Of a stretch of DNA of 64,000 nucleotides, positions 1 to 8,281 are shown piece by piece; position 1 is the first letter of the stretch; every line of letters starts with the position of its first letter. The stretch lies in assembly GCF_048892425.1 (NCBI RefSeq), contig NZ_JBLZHU010000003.1, positions 1 through 64,000 of the forward strand, read 5' to 3'. The translations under genes and the position numbers were made by a program. The notes under the pieces are model-generated. The model saw nothing but the letters and a program-made list of their open reading frames with translations, ran no database searches and was not told the DNA's origin. The stretch comes from Pacificispira sp002696645 (GTDB lineage: Bacteria > Pseudomonadota > Alphaproteobacteria > UBA8366 > Aestuariispiraceae).

Positions 1-440
1 ATACCACATCCCCGGGGGGAGACATGGCTGATAACGCGCCCAGATATCATCTAAGCACATCCACCTAAGCTCAAAGGGTATTCTCATTGATCCAATCTCA
101 CCACCCAACCAGCACCCTAAAGTACCAACCAAGCAGCTCAAACGTAACTTGACTATTCATCAAGATACACAATCAACCGCAGCCACAAAGACCACCGCCA
201 ACCGCGTATCCCTTCCATATATCAACAATGTCAAATAACAAAACTCGGTACTCATTCCGACACAGTCGCCAAAAAAGAGGCCGAATTTTCCCTCACCCAC
301 CCGATTCGGGTTGGCGCAAGATTTCAGCTTAATCTTTGATCTGCTACGCTTCAATCAAAATCGACGGTTAAAGTCGAGAGACTGAAGCGCCGGGTCAGTG
401 TGGCCACCGGGTTGGACCCCGCTGTCTCGCTGACGGACGG
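1..440 (-). other. gene-free left end; probable transcribed leader of a stable RNA operon
   Basis: No convincing reading frame lies here; the short open frames have no ribosome binding site and no recognisable product. The promoter at 441-469 fires into this stretch on the minus strand. A leader of more than 400 nt without a gene fits the 5' leader of an rRNA operon whose 16S gene would lie beyond the left edge. No 16S sequence and no clear boxA could be identified inside the window, so the rRNA assignment is inference only. Confidence 0.35.
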
Positions 441-510
441 GGTATAGGCCCCAGCGCCGACCCGTGCAAGCAAAAATTACGAAAATAAGTCGGTTTTTTT
501 CAATTTTTTT
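441..510 (-). promoter_or_regulatory. strong sigma70-type promoter with A/T-rich UP element, pointing out of the window
   Basis: Read on the minus strand, TTGCAC (464-469) and TATACC (441-446) are separated by exactly 17 bp. Upstream of the -35 box, about 470-510 is made of A and T runs, as in UP elements of rRNA P1 promoters, and the bases after the -10 box are G/C-rich, as in discriminators of stringently controlled promoters. It is directed away from the DUF1489 gene, which lies upstream on the same strand. Confidence 0.6.
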
Positions 511-532
511 CGAGACCCCGGATTGCCGCGCT

Positions 533-964
533 TTACCACGCCCCCAAAGCCCGCAGTTCCGCTGCGAGAGAGGCTGGCAACGCATCATTTTCAGTCCCGG
601 CTTTTAAATCTGGCGGCGCGTCATCCGCCTTTAGATACCGCCATCCCTGAAACGGGCGATGCGGCCAGGGATCCGTCGGCACCAATTCTGGGGAGAGTAT
701 AATCCGACAATAAGGGCGCGAATCCGGATCATCGTCCTGAGGTTCCGGCTCAAAACCGAGTATGCCTTGGCGCACCGCCATCTGCCCCTTGATGATCCAG
801 TAAAGTGACCCCCCTCCCTGCAATATCTCCTCAAACCGTCTGGGCCAGGTGCGGGTGGTGTGCCAGATCTTGCCGCCATTCAGGCGCAGCCGACCGGTCT
901 GCCAGTGTTGCAGATCCTCGATACTGTCCGCTCCGACACAGAGTTTTCGGATATTCAGGGCCAT
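533..964 (-). CDS. DUF1489 family protein
   Basis: This 143-residue protein begins MALNIRKLCVG and has the conserved N-terminus (KLCVGxDSxxDL) and the WPRR, YWIIKG and DPWPHRPFQGWRYL segments typical of the DUF1489 family, which is largely restricted to alphaproteobacteria. No signal peptide or membrane segment is seen, so it is probably cytosolic. The biochemical role of the family is unknown. It starts at an ATG and stands alone, 96 bp downstream of the response regulator on the same strand. Assignment to the family is fairly sure; function is not. Confidence 0.8.
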   Translation of the reverse strand: MALNIRKLCVGADSIEDLQHWQTGRLRLNGGKIWHTTRTWPRRFEEILQGGGSLYWIIKGQMAVRQGILGFEPEPQDDDPDSRPYCRIILSPELVPTDPWPHRPFQGWRYLKADDAPPDLKAGTENDALPASLAAELRALGAW

Positions 965-1060
965 GGGGTTTGTCTCTCACCAATAATACGACAGACACAA
1001 AGGCTATGAGATTCTGGAAGGGGAACCAACCCTGCACGCACGCCCCCGACTTTCAGAACC

Positions 1061-1582
1061 TCATTGAACATCAATAAACATCGACGCATAGGAATCGTAG
1101 TCAGTGACGCGGCGCTCTCTGCCGACCCAGAGCGTATTGCGGCGGCGTCGATCCGGCCCGAAATAGCTTGTTGTGCGAATGTAACGGCGCGGATGGTCAA
1201 GCACCTGGGTGATACGCCCATACAGAGAGGGGGCAGAGAGCGGCTTTGCAATGATTTCAGTCGCCCCTGCATCCCGGGCTTCCACGACGCGCCTGGGGTC
1301 CGAATTTCCAACCATCATAATGATCGGAAGATAGGGATTGCTGCTGTGCAGGGATTGACGAATGAACATTGTAATTTCGATCCCGTCCGTTGGCGTCACA
1401 TCCACATCCAGGATCACTATATCCGGCAGCGTATGGCGGAACTGAGCCAAGGCGGAAGTTCCATCTGAAAAGTCCGGCCCGTCCGGAACCCCAAAGGACC
1501 GCAAGAAACGCCGCACAGTTTTCCGAATGCGCGGGCTGTTATCAATGATGCTTATGGTAAGATTTGAAAAGTCACGATCCAC
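1061..1582 (-). CDS. orphan response regulator receiver protein with basic C-terminal tail
   Basis: The 173-residue product is a single CheY-like receiver domain (about residues 8-130). Asp14 in the acidic pocket, the phosphoacceptor Asp59 in ILDVDVTPTDG and Lys113 in AKPLS are all present. There is no DNA-binding output domain. The remaining 40 residues include the basic segment FGPDRRRR and a second basic stretch (GRERR), a tail found on many alphaproteobacterial single-domain regulators. No histidine kinase is adjacent, so the partner is unknown. The start is a GTG at 1582 with AAGGGA about 10 bases upstream; no in-frame ATG occurs before residue 72, so the GTG is needed to give a complete receiver fold. 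Confidence 0.8.
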   Translation of the reverse strand: MDRDFSNLTISIIDNSPRIRKTVRRFLRSFGVPDGPDFSDGTSALAQFRHTLPDIVILDVDVTPTDGIEITMFIRQSLHSSNPYLPIIMMVGNSDPRRVVEARDAGATEIIAKPLSAPSLYGRITQVLDHPRRYIRTTSYFGPDRRRRNTLWVGRERRVTDYDSYASMFIDVQ

Positions 1583-1727
1583 GCAGACATTCCCTTACCG
1601 ATGCGCAAACTTTACTCAAGAGACGCATCCGTTGCCACAGGCCACCCTGCCCGCAGGCCCCATCGACACTGCGGTGCGGCTCAAAATCTAGCGGCAGATC
1701 AGGATCAGTTACAAGGTCTGTCAGACG

Positions 1728-2630
1728 CTAACCAGCGCGTTTTGTCAGCAAGGCACGCCCAACCCGGGAAGACACATCACGCCGCACCATTTTAGCGGAA
1801 AACTGAACCGCATCCAGCAAACGCTCCATATCAATACCGGTCTCAATCTCACTTTGCATGAAGCTGTAGACCACATCTTCTGTCGCGACATTGCCAGTCG
1901 CCCCCTTGGCGTAGGGACATCCCCCCAATCCCCCGACTGAGGAGTCAAAGGTCCGAATCCCACATGCCAAAGCAGCCCAGATATTGGCCAAAGCCTGACC
2001 ATAGGTGTCGTGGAAGTGGCCGGCGATCTGGGCCATCGGCACCTTTTGTGAGACGGCCTGGATCAACGCCCTGGTTTCCACCGGCGTGCCGGTCCCGATC
2101 GTATCCCCCAGAGAAACTTCATAACAACCGAGTTGAACAAGTCTTTCCGCAACAGCAGCAACGGCGTCCGGGGCGATCTTTCCCTCATAGGGACAGCCCA
2201 GAACGCAAGAGATATAGCCGCGCACTTTAAGGCCCGCAGAAAGCGCCCCCTCACAAACGGCAGCGAAACGATCAATCGACTCTGCGATGGAACAATTGAT
2301 ATTGCGCTGTGAAAAACTCTCAGACGCAGCGGCAAAGACGGCGACCTCTTGCACACCATGGTCAAGCGCGGCCTCCAACCCTTTCATATTCGGGGTCAGC
2401 ATTGGATAGGAAACGCCAGGCAACTTTTCAATGCGGTCAAACACCTGCCCCGAATCTGCCATTTTCGGCACCCATTTCGGGGAGACAAAACTGCCAACCT
2501 CAATTGCTGGCAATCCAGTCTGGTTCAGCAGATGGATCAAGTGAATTTTATCTTCTGTCGAAACCGCTGCCTTTTCATTCTGCAGCCCATCCCGGGGGCC
2601 CATTTCGACGATTCGAACGCGATCCGTCAT
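1728..2630 (-). CDS. liuE: hydroxymethylglutaryl-CoA lyase
   Basis: This 300-residue enzyme cleaves HMG-CoA to acetoacetate and acetyl-CoA, the last step of leucine breakdown. The N-terminus carries EMGPRDGLQNE (catalytic Arg13 and Asp14), the metal-binding HFHDTYGQ segment is present, and GGLGGCPYAKGATGN holds the active-site cysteine at about residue 238. Length is normal for the bacterial enzyme. Its ATG overlaps the stop of the carboxylase alpha gene (ATGA), showing translational coupling as the last gene of the liu operon. The overlap and the motifs fix both start and identity. Confidence 0.95.
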   Translation of the reverse strand: MTDRVRIVEMGPRDGLQNEKAAVSTEDKIHLIHLLNQTGLPAIEVGSFVSPKWVPKMADSGQVFDRIEKLPGVSYPMLTPNMKGLEAALDHGVQEVAVFAAASESFSQRNINCSIAESIDRFAAVCEGALSAGLKVRGYISCVLGCPYEGKIAPDAVAAVAERLVQLGCYEVSLGDTIGTGTPVETRALIQAVSQKVPMAQIAGHFHDTYGQALANIWAALACGIRTFDSSVGGLGGCPYAKGATGNVATEDVVYSFMQSEIETGIDMERLLDAVQFSAKMVRRDVSSRVGRALLTKRAG

Positions 2631-4654
2631 GACGCTGTCTCCGGCTCCTCAAATGTAATCAACACCGCGCTGTCTGGCACCTGCTCTCCGACCGCGAAGG
2701 GAAGCGTTGCGACGATCCCTTCTGCGGGGGCCTTGATGGTATGTTCCATTTTCATCGCTTCCAGAATCATCAGCGATTGTCCGGCCGCCACTGCCTCCCC
2801 GGCCGAAACAAAGACGGCGGTGACCTTGCCGGGCATTGGTGCCGTCAGGGCATGATCCAACTGGTCTATCCCCGCAGCCATCGCAAAGGGGTCCACCTGA
2901 ACTAGGCTGATCGTTTGATCGCCCAGGAACAGCGTGATGCGATCCCCGGTCTGGGTATATCCGATATCATAGCGAATCCCGTCAATGCGCCCGATGAGCC
3001 GATCATCCGTCCGGTCCATCAGAACCGCAGAATGAGTGTCCCCCGACGCCAGATCAATCTGCCAGGCGCCGTCTTGATAGATTGCTGCAATTTGGCAAGT
3101 GCCCTCCACATCCTGGAAGATCAAATCCACGGCCGCAGCGTCACTGAGGCGCCATCCATTGGTACGTGCCCAGGGACTATGGGAATCTGATCCGGCCATA
3201 GCAATCTCGCGCGCCGCTTGGGCTTGCATGTCGAGCGCCAACAGGCTGGCAAGGGTCAAGGCGATCGTCGAGGCGCGCACCTTGCCGGGCAACAACACAT
3301 CTTCTTTTGCCGCGATGAACCCAGTATCCAGCATCCCGGATTTGAAATCTGGATGAGAGAGAACCCGGATCAGAAAATCACGATTGGTGGAAATCCCCGC
3401 GACCTCTGTGTCCCGCAGCGCCTGAATAAGAGTTGCGATGGCCTGATCGCGATCATCCCCCTGGGCGATCACCTTTGCGATCATCGGATCATAGTAAGGG
3501 GAAATGGCATCCCCTTCGCGCACGCCGGTATCAATACGCACGCCGTCTGATTCCGCTGGGAACCGCAAATGGGTCAGGGTGCCAATGGAGGGCAGGAAGC
3601 CGCCATCGGGATCTTCCGCATACAGTCGGACTTCAACAGCATGGCCAAAGGCAAAAATCTCTGCCTGTTCCATCGGCAGTCTTTCCCCCGACGCGACGCG
3701 CAATTGCCATTCCACCAGATCCTGGCCGGTCACAGCCTCCGTCACCGGATGTTCAACCTGCAGGCGGGTATTCATCTCCATGAAGAAGAAATCACCGGGC
3801 GTGCCATCGGCTTTTGTCTCGGCAATGAATTCGACTGTCCCGGCCCCCTGGTAACCGACGGCTTTGGCAGCCGCAACGGCCGCATCACCCATCTTAGCGC
3901 GCAGGTCTTCAGGCATACCGGGCGCGGTTGCTTCCTCCACGACCTTTTGATGGCGGCGCTGGATGGAACAATCCCGCTCGAAAAGATGCACGGCATTACC
4001 ATGACTATCCGCGAAAACCTGCATTTCAATATGGCGGGGGCGGGTCACGAAACGCTCTACCAGAACCCGATCATCGCCAAAGCTGGATGCGGCCTCTCGT
4101 TTGCACGATGCCAGCGCTTCCTGAAAATCCGCCGATTGCTCCACAAGGCGCATGCCTTTTCCCCCGCCCCCGGCAGACGCCTTGATCAGGACAGGATAGC
4201 CGATCCCGTCGGCTTCCATCTGCAAATGATCCGGATCCTGATTGGCCCCATGATAGCCAGGCGTCAGCGGGACGCCCGCCTTGTCCATCAGGGCTTTAGC
4301 CTCTGATTTCGACCCCATGGCCCGGATTGCACTGGCAGGTGGGCCAATGAAGACAATGCCAGCCTTTTCGCAGGCTTCAGCAAAATCCGCATTCTCGGAC
4401 AGGAATCCATAGCCAGGATGGATCGCCTCCGCCCCTGTATCCTTAGCAGCTTTAAGAATGACATCGCCCAGCAAGTAACTTTCCCGCGCCGGGGCGGGGC
4501 CGATATGAACCGCCTGATCCGCCAATGCCACATGCAGGGCATCGGCATCGGCGTCGGAATAGACCGCGACCGTCTCCACCCCCAATCGGCGGGCCGTTGC
4601 GATGACCCGACAGGCGATTTCACCCCGATTAGCGATCAATATCCGCTTAAACAT
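2627..4654 (-). CDS. liuD: methylcrotonyl-CoA carboxylase, biotin-carrying alpha subunit
   Basis: The 675-residue protein has a biotin carboxylase N-terminal domain (FKRILIANRGEIACR at the start), an ATP-grasp core with the glycine-rich KASAGGGGKGMR loop, a biotin carboxylase C-terminal domain (about residues 335-445) and a C-terminal biotinyl domain with EAMKM, the biotinylated lysine being Lys635. It uses ATP and bicarbonate to charge biotin and hands the carboxyl group to LiuB. Propionyl- or geranyl-CoA carboxylase alpha subunits look alike, but the liuA, B, C, E context points to 3-methylcrotonyl-CoA. The gene follows the GGCT-like gene by 21 bp. Confidence 0.95.
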   Translation of the reverse strand: MFKRILIANRGEIACRVIATARRLGVETVAVYSDADADALHVALADQAVHIGPAPARESYLLGDVILKAAKDTGAEAIHPGYGFLSENADFAEACEKAGIVFIGPPASAIRAMGSKSEAKALMDKAGVPLTPGYHGANQDPDHLQMEADGIGYPVLIKASAGGGGKGMRLVEQSADFQEALASCKREAASSFGDDRVLVERFVTRPRHIEMQVFADSHGNAVHLFERDCSIQRRHQKVVEEATAPGMPEDLRAKMGDAAVAAAKAVGYQGAGTVEFIAETKADGTPGDFFFMEMNTRLQVEHPVTEAVTGQDLVEWQLRVASGERLPMEQAEIFAFGHAVEVRLYAEDPDGGFLPSIGTLTHLRFPAESDGVRIDTGVREGDAISPYYDPMIAKVIAQGDDRDQAIATLIQALRDTEVAGISTNRDFLIRVLSHPDFKSGMLDTGFIAAKEDVLLPGKVRASTIALTLASLLALDMQAQAAREIAMAGSDSHSPWARTNGWRLSDAAAVDLIFQDVEGTCQIAAIYQDGAWQIDLASGDTHSAVLMDRTDDRLIGRIDGIRYDIGYTQTGDRITLFLGDQTISLVQVDPFAMAAGIDQLDHALTAPMPGKVTAVFVSAGEAVAAGQSLMILEAMKMEHTIKAPAEGIVATLPFAVGEQVPDSAVLITFEEPETAS

Positions 4655-4675
4655 CCCAGTATCCCTTTAAAAGCA

Positions 4676-5215
4676 TCATTCCGCCGCGGCCAGGTGACGG
4701 GTTACATCCGGCATTTCCGCCATCCATTGCTGAGCATTGGGAATGGCATCCTGCAAATGTTGATCGCGCCAATCCTCAAAGGACCAGGGCTGGAAATCGA
4801 TGGATCCATGCAGCCGATGGATCGCCTCGACATCGGGCACGAAGGCCTGAGCCTGTTGACCATCGCTGAGGGTGAAGCGGCCCAGCTTGTATTCGTCCCA
4901 TTCATACCAGGCGACACGCAGGGCTTCTTGCGCTGACAAATCCCGGATCAACAGACAGTCCAGAAGGGTGTCTTCCTGTGTCGGGAAAATGCCTGGAAAT
5001 CCATCCCCGGCAATGATCCGGGCCAACTCATGATTGGGCAGGGCGACGGGCTGAATATCAGCATTGTCCATCGGTCGCCCAACAACGATCTCAAACACAG
5101 CCGGTGCGCGCAAGGAGCCATAGAACAGGCTGGGCAGACCCAGACTGTGAGACTCCTGCGCCAGGAAACTGGCGCGCTCCCGCTCTACCGTTGCAAAAAC
5201 ATCTACTTTTTCCAT
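4676..5215 (-). CDS. gamma-glutamylcyclotransferase-like (AIG2/GGCT fold) protein
   Basis: The 179-residue product has the fold signature FYGSLR (about residues 31-36), which in this superfamily forms the substrate loop, and acidic residues in the AWYEWDEYKLG stretch that could provide the catalytic Glu. Members release 5-oxoproline from gamma-glutamyl compounds, but many AIG2-like proteins have unknown substrates. It overlaps the end of liuC by 13 bp and precedes liuD by 21 bp, so it is co-translated with the leucine enzymes. It has no obvious role in leucine catabolism. The family call is reasonable; the reaction is not established. Confidence 0.6.
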   Translation of the reverse strand: MEKVDVFATVERERASFLAQESHSLGLPSLFYGSLRAPAVFEIVVGRPMDNADIQPVALPNHELARIIAGDGFPGIFPTQEDTLLDCLLIRDLSAQEALRVAWYEWDEYKLGRFTLSDGQQAQAFVPDVEAIHRLHGSIDFQPWSFEDWRDQHLQDAIPNAQQWMAEMPDVTRHLAAAE

Positions 5216-5985
5216 GCGGGACTCCGTTTCTCAAAAAAAGCGGCCATGCCTTCCTTCGCTTCCGGTGTGGCGCGCAGGCGGGCGATGCGGTGAACAGTAT
5301 CTTCGATCACCTCTGCGGTGATTGGGCGATCAACAGAAAAAACAAGATCTTTTGCTTCCCGCGCGGCGATAGGCCCGACGGCCAAAATTGACTGAACCAC
5401 CGCATCAACGGCGGTATCCAAGGCGTCTTCCTCAACCACGTCATGCAGCAAGCCAAAGCGCAGGGCTGTTAGTGCGTCAAACCGTTCCGCTGTTTGGAAA
5501 TACCGCCGGGCGGCGCGCGCGCCAATTGCATCGACCACATAGGGGCTGATGGCAGACGGAATAATGCCCAGTTTCACTTCCGACAGGCAGAAACTGGCGC
5601 GGGTCGATCCGATGGCGATGTCGCAGCAGGCGACCAGTCCAACGCCACCGCCAAAGGCCGCACCCTGCACCCGGGCAATCACAGGCTTGGGCAGGAAATT
5701 GATGACCCGCAGCATTTCAGCCAAGCCCCCCGCATCGGCCAGATTCTCGTCGAAAGAATAGCCCGCGACACGCTGCATCCAAGTCAGATCTGCCCCGGCA
5801 GAAAAGCTCTTCCCCTCCGCCTCTAGAATGATAACACGGATATCGGAGTCTTCTCCTAGCGTTGTAAAAGCCTCGGTCAGGCCCAGAATCAAGGCATCAT
5901 CAAAGGCATTATGTCGATCAGGGTTGGTCAGTCGCAGATGCGCGACCGGACCGTCCCTTAGGATTGTGAATTTCTGATCAGGCAT
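5203..5985 (-). CDS. liuC: methylglutaconyl-CoA hydratase (crotonase family)
   Basis: This 260-residue crotonase-fold enzyme is expected to hydrate 3-methylglutaconyl-CoA to HMG-CoA between MCC and HMG-CoA lyase. The oxyanion-hole segments SAGADLTWM and AAFGGGVGLVACCD are typical. The ATG at 5985 (MPDQKF) is chosen because AGGAG sits just upstream of it; a longer in-frame extension to 6039 would run into liuB and lacks family similarity. It starts 10 bp after liuB. Its position between liuB and liuD gives the specific substrate; the sequence alone would say enoyl-CoA hydratase. Confidence 0.9.
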   Translation of the reverse strand: MPDQKFTILRDGPVAHLRLTNPDRHNAFDDALILGLTEAFTTLGEDSDIRVIILEAEGKSFSAGADLTWMQRVAGYSFDENLADAGGLAEMLRVINFLPKPVIARVQGAAFGGGVGLVACCDIAIGSTRASFCLSEVKLGIIPSAISPYVVDAIGARAARRYFQTAERFDALTALRFGLLHDVVEEDALDTAVDAVVQSILAVGPIAAREAKDLVFSVDRPITAEVIEDTVHRIARLRATPEAKEGMAAFFEKRSPAWKK

Positions 5986-5995
5986 CGAGTCTCTC

Positions 5996-7603
5996 CTACA
6001 TCCGGAACAGGCCAAAGCGTGTCGGCTCAATGGGCGCATTCATCGCCGCCGATAGGCCAAGACCCAGGACCATACGTGTGTCTTTCGGATCGATAATGCC
6101 ATCGTCCCATAACCGGGCAGAGGCATAGTAGGGATGCCCCTGATCCTCATATTGCTGGCGGATCGGGTCCATAAAGGCCGCCTTTTCTTCCGCAGACCAG
6201 GAGGTGCCTTTCTTGGTCATATTGTCTTCTTTCACCGTCGCCAAGACGCTGGCGGCCTGTTCACCCCCCATGACGGAGATGCGCGCATTGGGCCACATCC
6301 ACAAGAATCTGGGCGAATAGGCCCGCCCGCACATGCCATAATTCCCTGCCCCAAAACTGCCGCCCAGAATGACGGTGAACTTTGGAACCTGTGTCGTGGC
6401 AACGGCGGTCACCAGCTTGGCTCCGTCCTTTGCAATGCCGCCAGATTCATATTTGGACCCGACCATGAATCCGGTGATGTTCTGCAGGAAAACCAGCGGA
6501 ATGTTCCGTTGCGAACACAGTTCAATAAAATGAGCGCCCTTCAGAGCGGATTCTGAAAACAGGATTCCGTTATTGGCAATGATGCCCACGGGGTAGCCCC
6601 AGATATGGGCAAAACCGCAGATCAAGGTCGTGCCATAGAGTTTCTTGAACTCGTCGAACTCCGATCCATCAACGATACGCCCGATCACTTCGCGCACATC
6701 GTAGGGCTTCTTTAGGTCGGTCGGGACAACGCCATACAGGTCATCCGGGTTCAGCACGGGATCGCGCGGCGGTAGGGTTTTCACGCCCATGGGCTTTGTG
6801 CGGTTCAGATTGCCAACGATCTTCCGGGCAATCGAAAGAGCATGGGTATCATTTTCTGCAATATGATCGGTCACACCAGAGACACGGGAATGCACTTCTG
6901 CCCCTCCCAGATCCTCCGCAGAAACCTCTTCACCGGTCGCTGCCTTCACCAGAGGCGGACCGCCCAGAAAGATCGTGCCCTGATTGCGCACGATGATGCT
7001 TTCTTCAGACATTGCCGGGACATAGGCCCCGCCGGCTGTACAGGACCCCATAACAACCGCGATCTGGGCAATGCCTTGGGCGGACATATTGGCCTGATTG
7101 TAAAAGATACGCCCGAAATGATCGCGATCTGGAAAGACCTCGTCTTGGTTGGGCAGGTTCGCGCCACCAGAATCGACCAGATAAATACAGGACAGATTAT
7201 TCTGCTGCGCGATTTCCTGGGCACGGACATGTTTCTTTACGGTCAGCGGATAATAGGTCCCGCCCTTTACCGTCGCATCATTGGCGACGATAACGCATTC
7301 CTGACCCGCGACGCGACCAATCCCGGTTATGACACCCGCGCCGGAAATCGTGTCATCATACATGCCATACGCTGCCAATTGCGACAGTTCCAGGAAGGGT
7401 GATCCAGGGTCAAGTAAGGTGCGCACCCGATCATGCGGCAACAGCTTACCACGGGACAAATGACGCTCCCGCGCGACCTCCCCACCCCCCAATTTAACGG
7501 CGGCAAGCTTTGCCTTCAGATCCTCGACAAGCGCAGTCATTGCCGCTGTATTGGCAATCGCCTCTTCCGATTTGGGATCATACGCACTGGTCAATTGGGT
7601 CAT
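5996..7603 (-). CDS. liuB: methylcrotonyl-CoA carboxylase beta (carboxyltransferase) subunit
   Basis: The 535-residue product is a two-lobed carboxyltransferase of the acyl-CoA carboxylase family. It moves the carboxyl group from biotin on LiuD to 3-methylcrotonyl-CoA. The LSRGKLLPHDRV start, the VDSGGANLPNQ segment, GGAYVPAMSEE and the C-terminal SFGAGNYGMCGRAY stretch, all usual for MCC beta, are present. Length equals that of characterised MCC beta subunits. It lies 49 bp after the DsbA-like isomerase gene and 10 bp before liuC. Confidence 0.95.
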   Translation of the reverse strand: MTQLTSAYDPKSEEAIANTAAMTALVEDLKAKLAAVKLGGGEVARERHLSRGKLLPHDRVRTLLDPGSPFLELSQLAAYGMYDDTISGAGVITGIGRVAGQECVIVANDATVKGGTYYPLTVKKHVRAQEIAQQNNLSCIYLVDSGGANLPNQDEVFPDRDHFGRIFYNQANMSAQGIAQIAVVMGSCTAGGAYVPAMSEESIIVRNQGTIFLGGPPLVKAATGEEVSAEDLGGAEVHSRVSGVTDHIAENDTHALSIARKIVGNLNRTKPMGVKTLPPRDPVLNPDDLYGVVPTDLKKPYDVREVIGRIVDGSEFDEFKKLYGTTLICGFAHIWGYPVGIIANNGILFSESALKGAHFIELCSQRNIPLVFLQNITGFMVGSKYESGGIAKDGAKLVTAVATTQVPKFTVILGGSFGAGNYGMCGRAYSPRFLWMWPNARISVMGGEQAASVLATVKEDNMTKKGTSWSAEEKAAFMDPIRQQYEDQGHPYYASARLWDDGIIDPKDTRMVLGLGLSAAMNAPIEPTRFGLFRM

Positions 7604-7652
7604 ACTGCGTCCTTTAAGTCCTATAAAAACAATCAGGCAGTAACCCTAGAGA

Positions 7653-8258
7653 TTACCATCCACCCCGTGTCATCCAGGCATCCATCATATCCATGCGATC
7701 GACGCCCCAGAATCTCTCTCCATCGATGAAGAAGAAAGGCGAGCCGAATACACCCCGGTCCATCGCCGCCTGTGTTTCTGATTTCAACAGGTCTTTCATC
7801 GGCTGTGACCGGATAACAGCCGCCACTTCATCAGAATTCAAACCGACTGACTCTGCCGCTTCCAATACAGGGACGACCTGGGCCACATCCGTCCCTTCTG
7901 CAAAGGCCTTTCGAAAGACCGCATGAATCAACGACACGGCCTTTTCTGGATATTCCTGCTGAACCCACAGCGTTGCCCTGGCAGCATTGACGGTCAAGAC
8001 GGGGAAAACCGGCGGCCAATGGAACGGAATGTTGTAGAAGCCGGAACACCGTTCGATATCATGTTTGGAATACGGCCCCTTGATCGGATAGCTGACCAGA
8101 GATTGTGTCCCTTCCTGCTTAAAGATCGCGCCTAACAGAATTGGTTTCCAAACCACAACACGACCATGCTTATCCGCCAGGGCTTCCACCATTTCTGATG
8201 CGAAATAGCCATAGGGGGAGGAATAGTCGAAATAGAAATCGAGTGTCTGCTGTGTCAT
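7653..8258 (-). CDS. 2-hydroxychromene-2-carboxylate isomerase family (DsbA-like thioredoxin fold)
   Basis: The 201-residue protein begins LDFYFDYSSPYGYFAS, the signature of the HCCA isomerase / GST-kappa branch of the DsbA family, and ends with GVFGSPFFFIDGERFWGVDRMD, the cis-proline region. It lacks a CxxC motif, so it is not a disulfide oxidoreductase. Known relatives isomerise aromatic ring-cleavage products with glutathione; the reaction here is not known. The ATG at 8258 has AGGGCAGG upstream and is preferred over a TTG at 8285 that would overlap the preceding gene. Homologues often occur beside acyl-CoA catabolic genes. Confidence 0.8.
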   Translation of the reverse strand: MTQQTLDFYFDYSSPYGYFASEMVEALADKHGRVVVWKPILLGAIFKQEGTQSLVSYPIKGPYSKHDIERCSGFYNIPFHWPPVFPVLTVNAARATLWVQQEYPEKAVSLIHAVFRKAFAEGTDVAQVVPVLEAAESVGLNSDEVAAVIRSQPMKDLLKSETQAAMDRGVFGSPFFFIDGERFWGVDRMDMMDAWMTRGGW

Positions 8259-8281
8259 CGCCTGCCCTATCTCGTGCCCGA

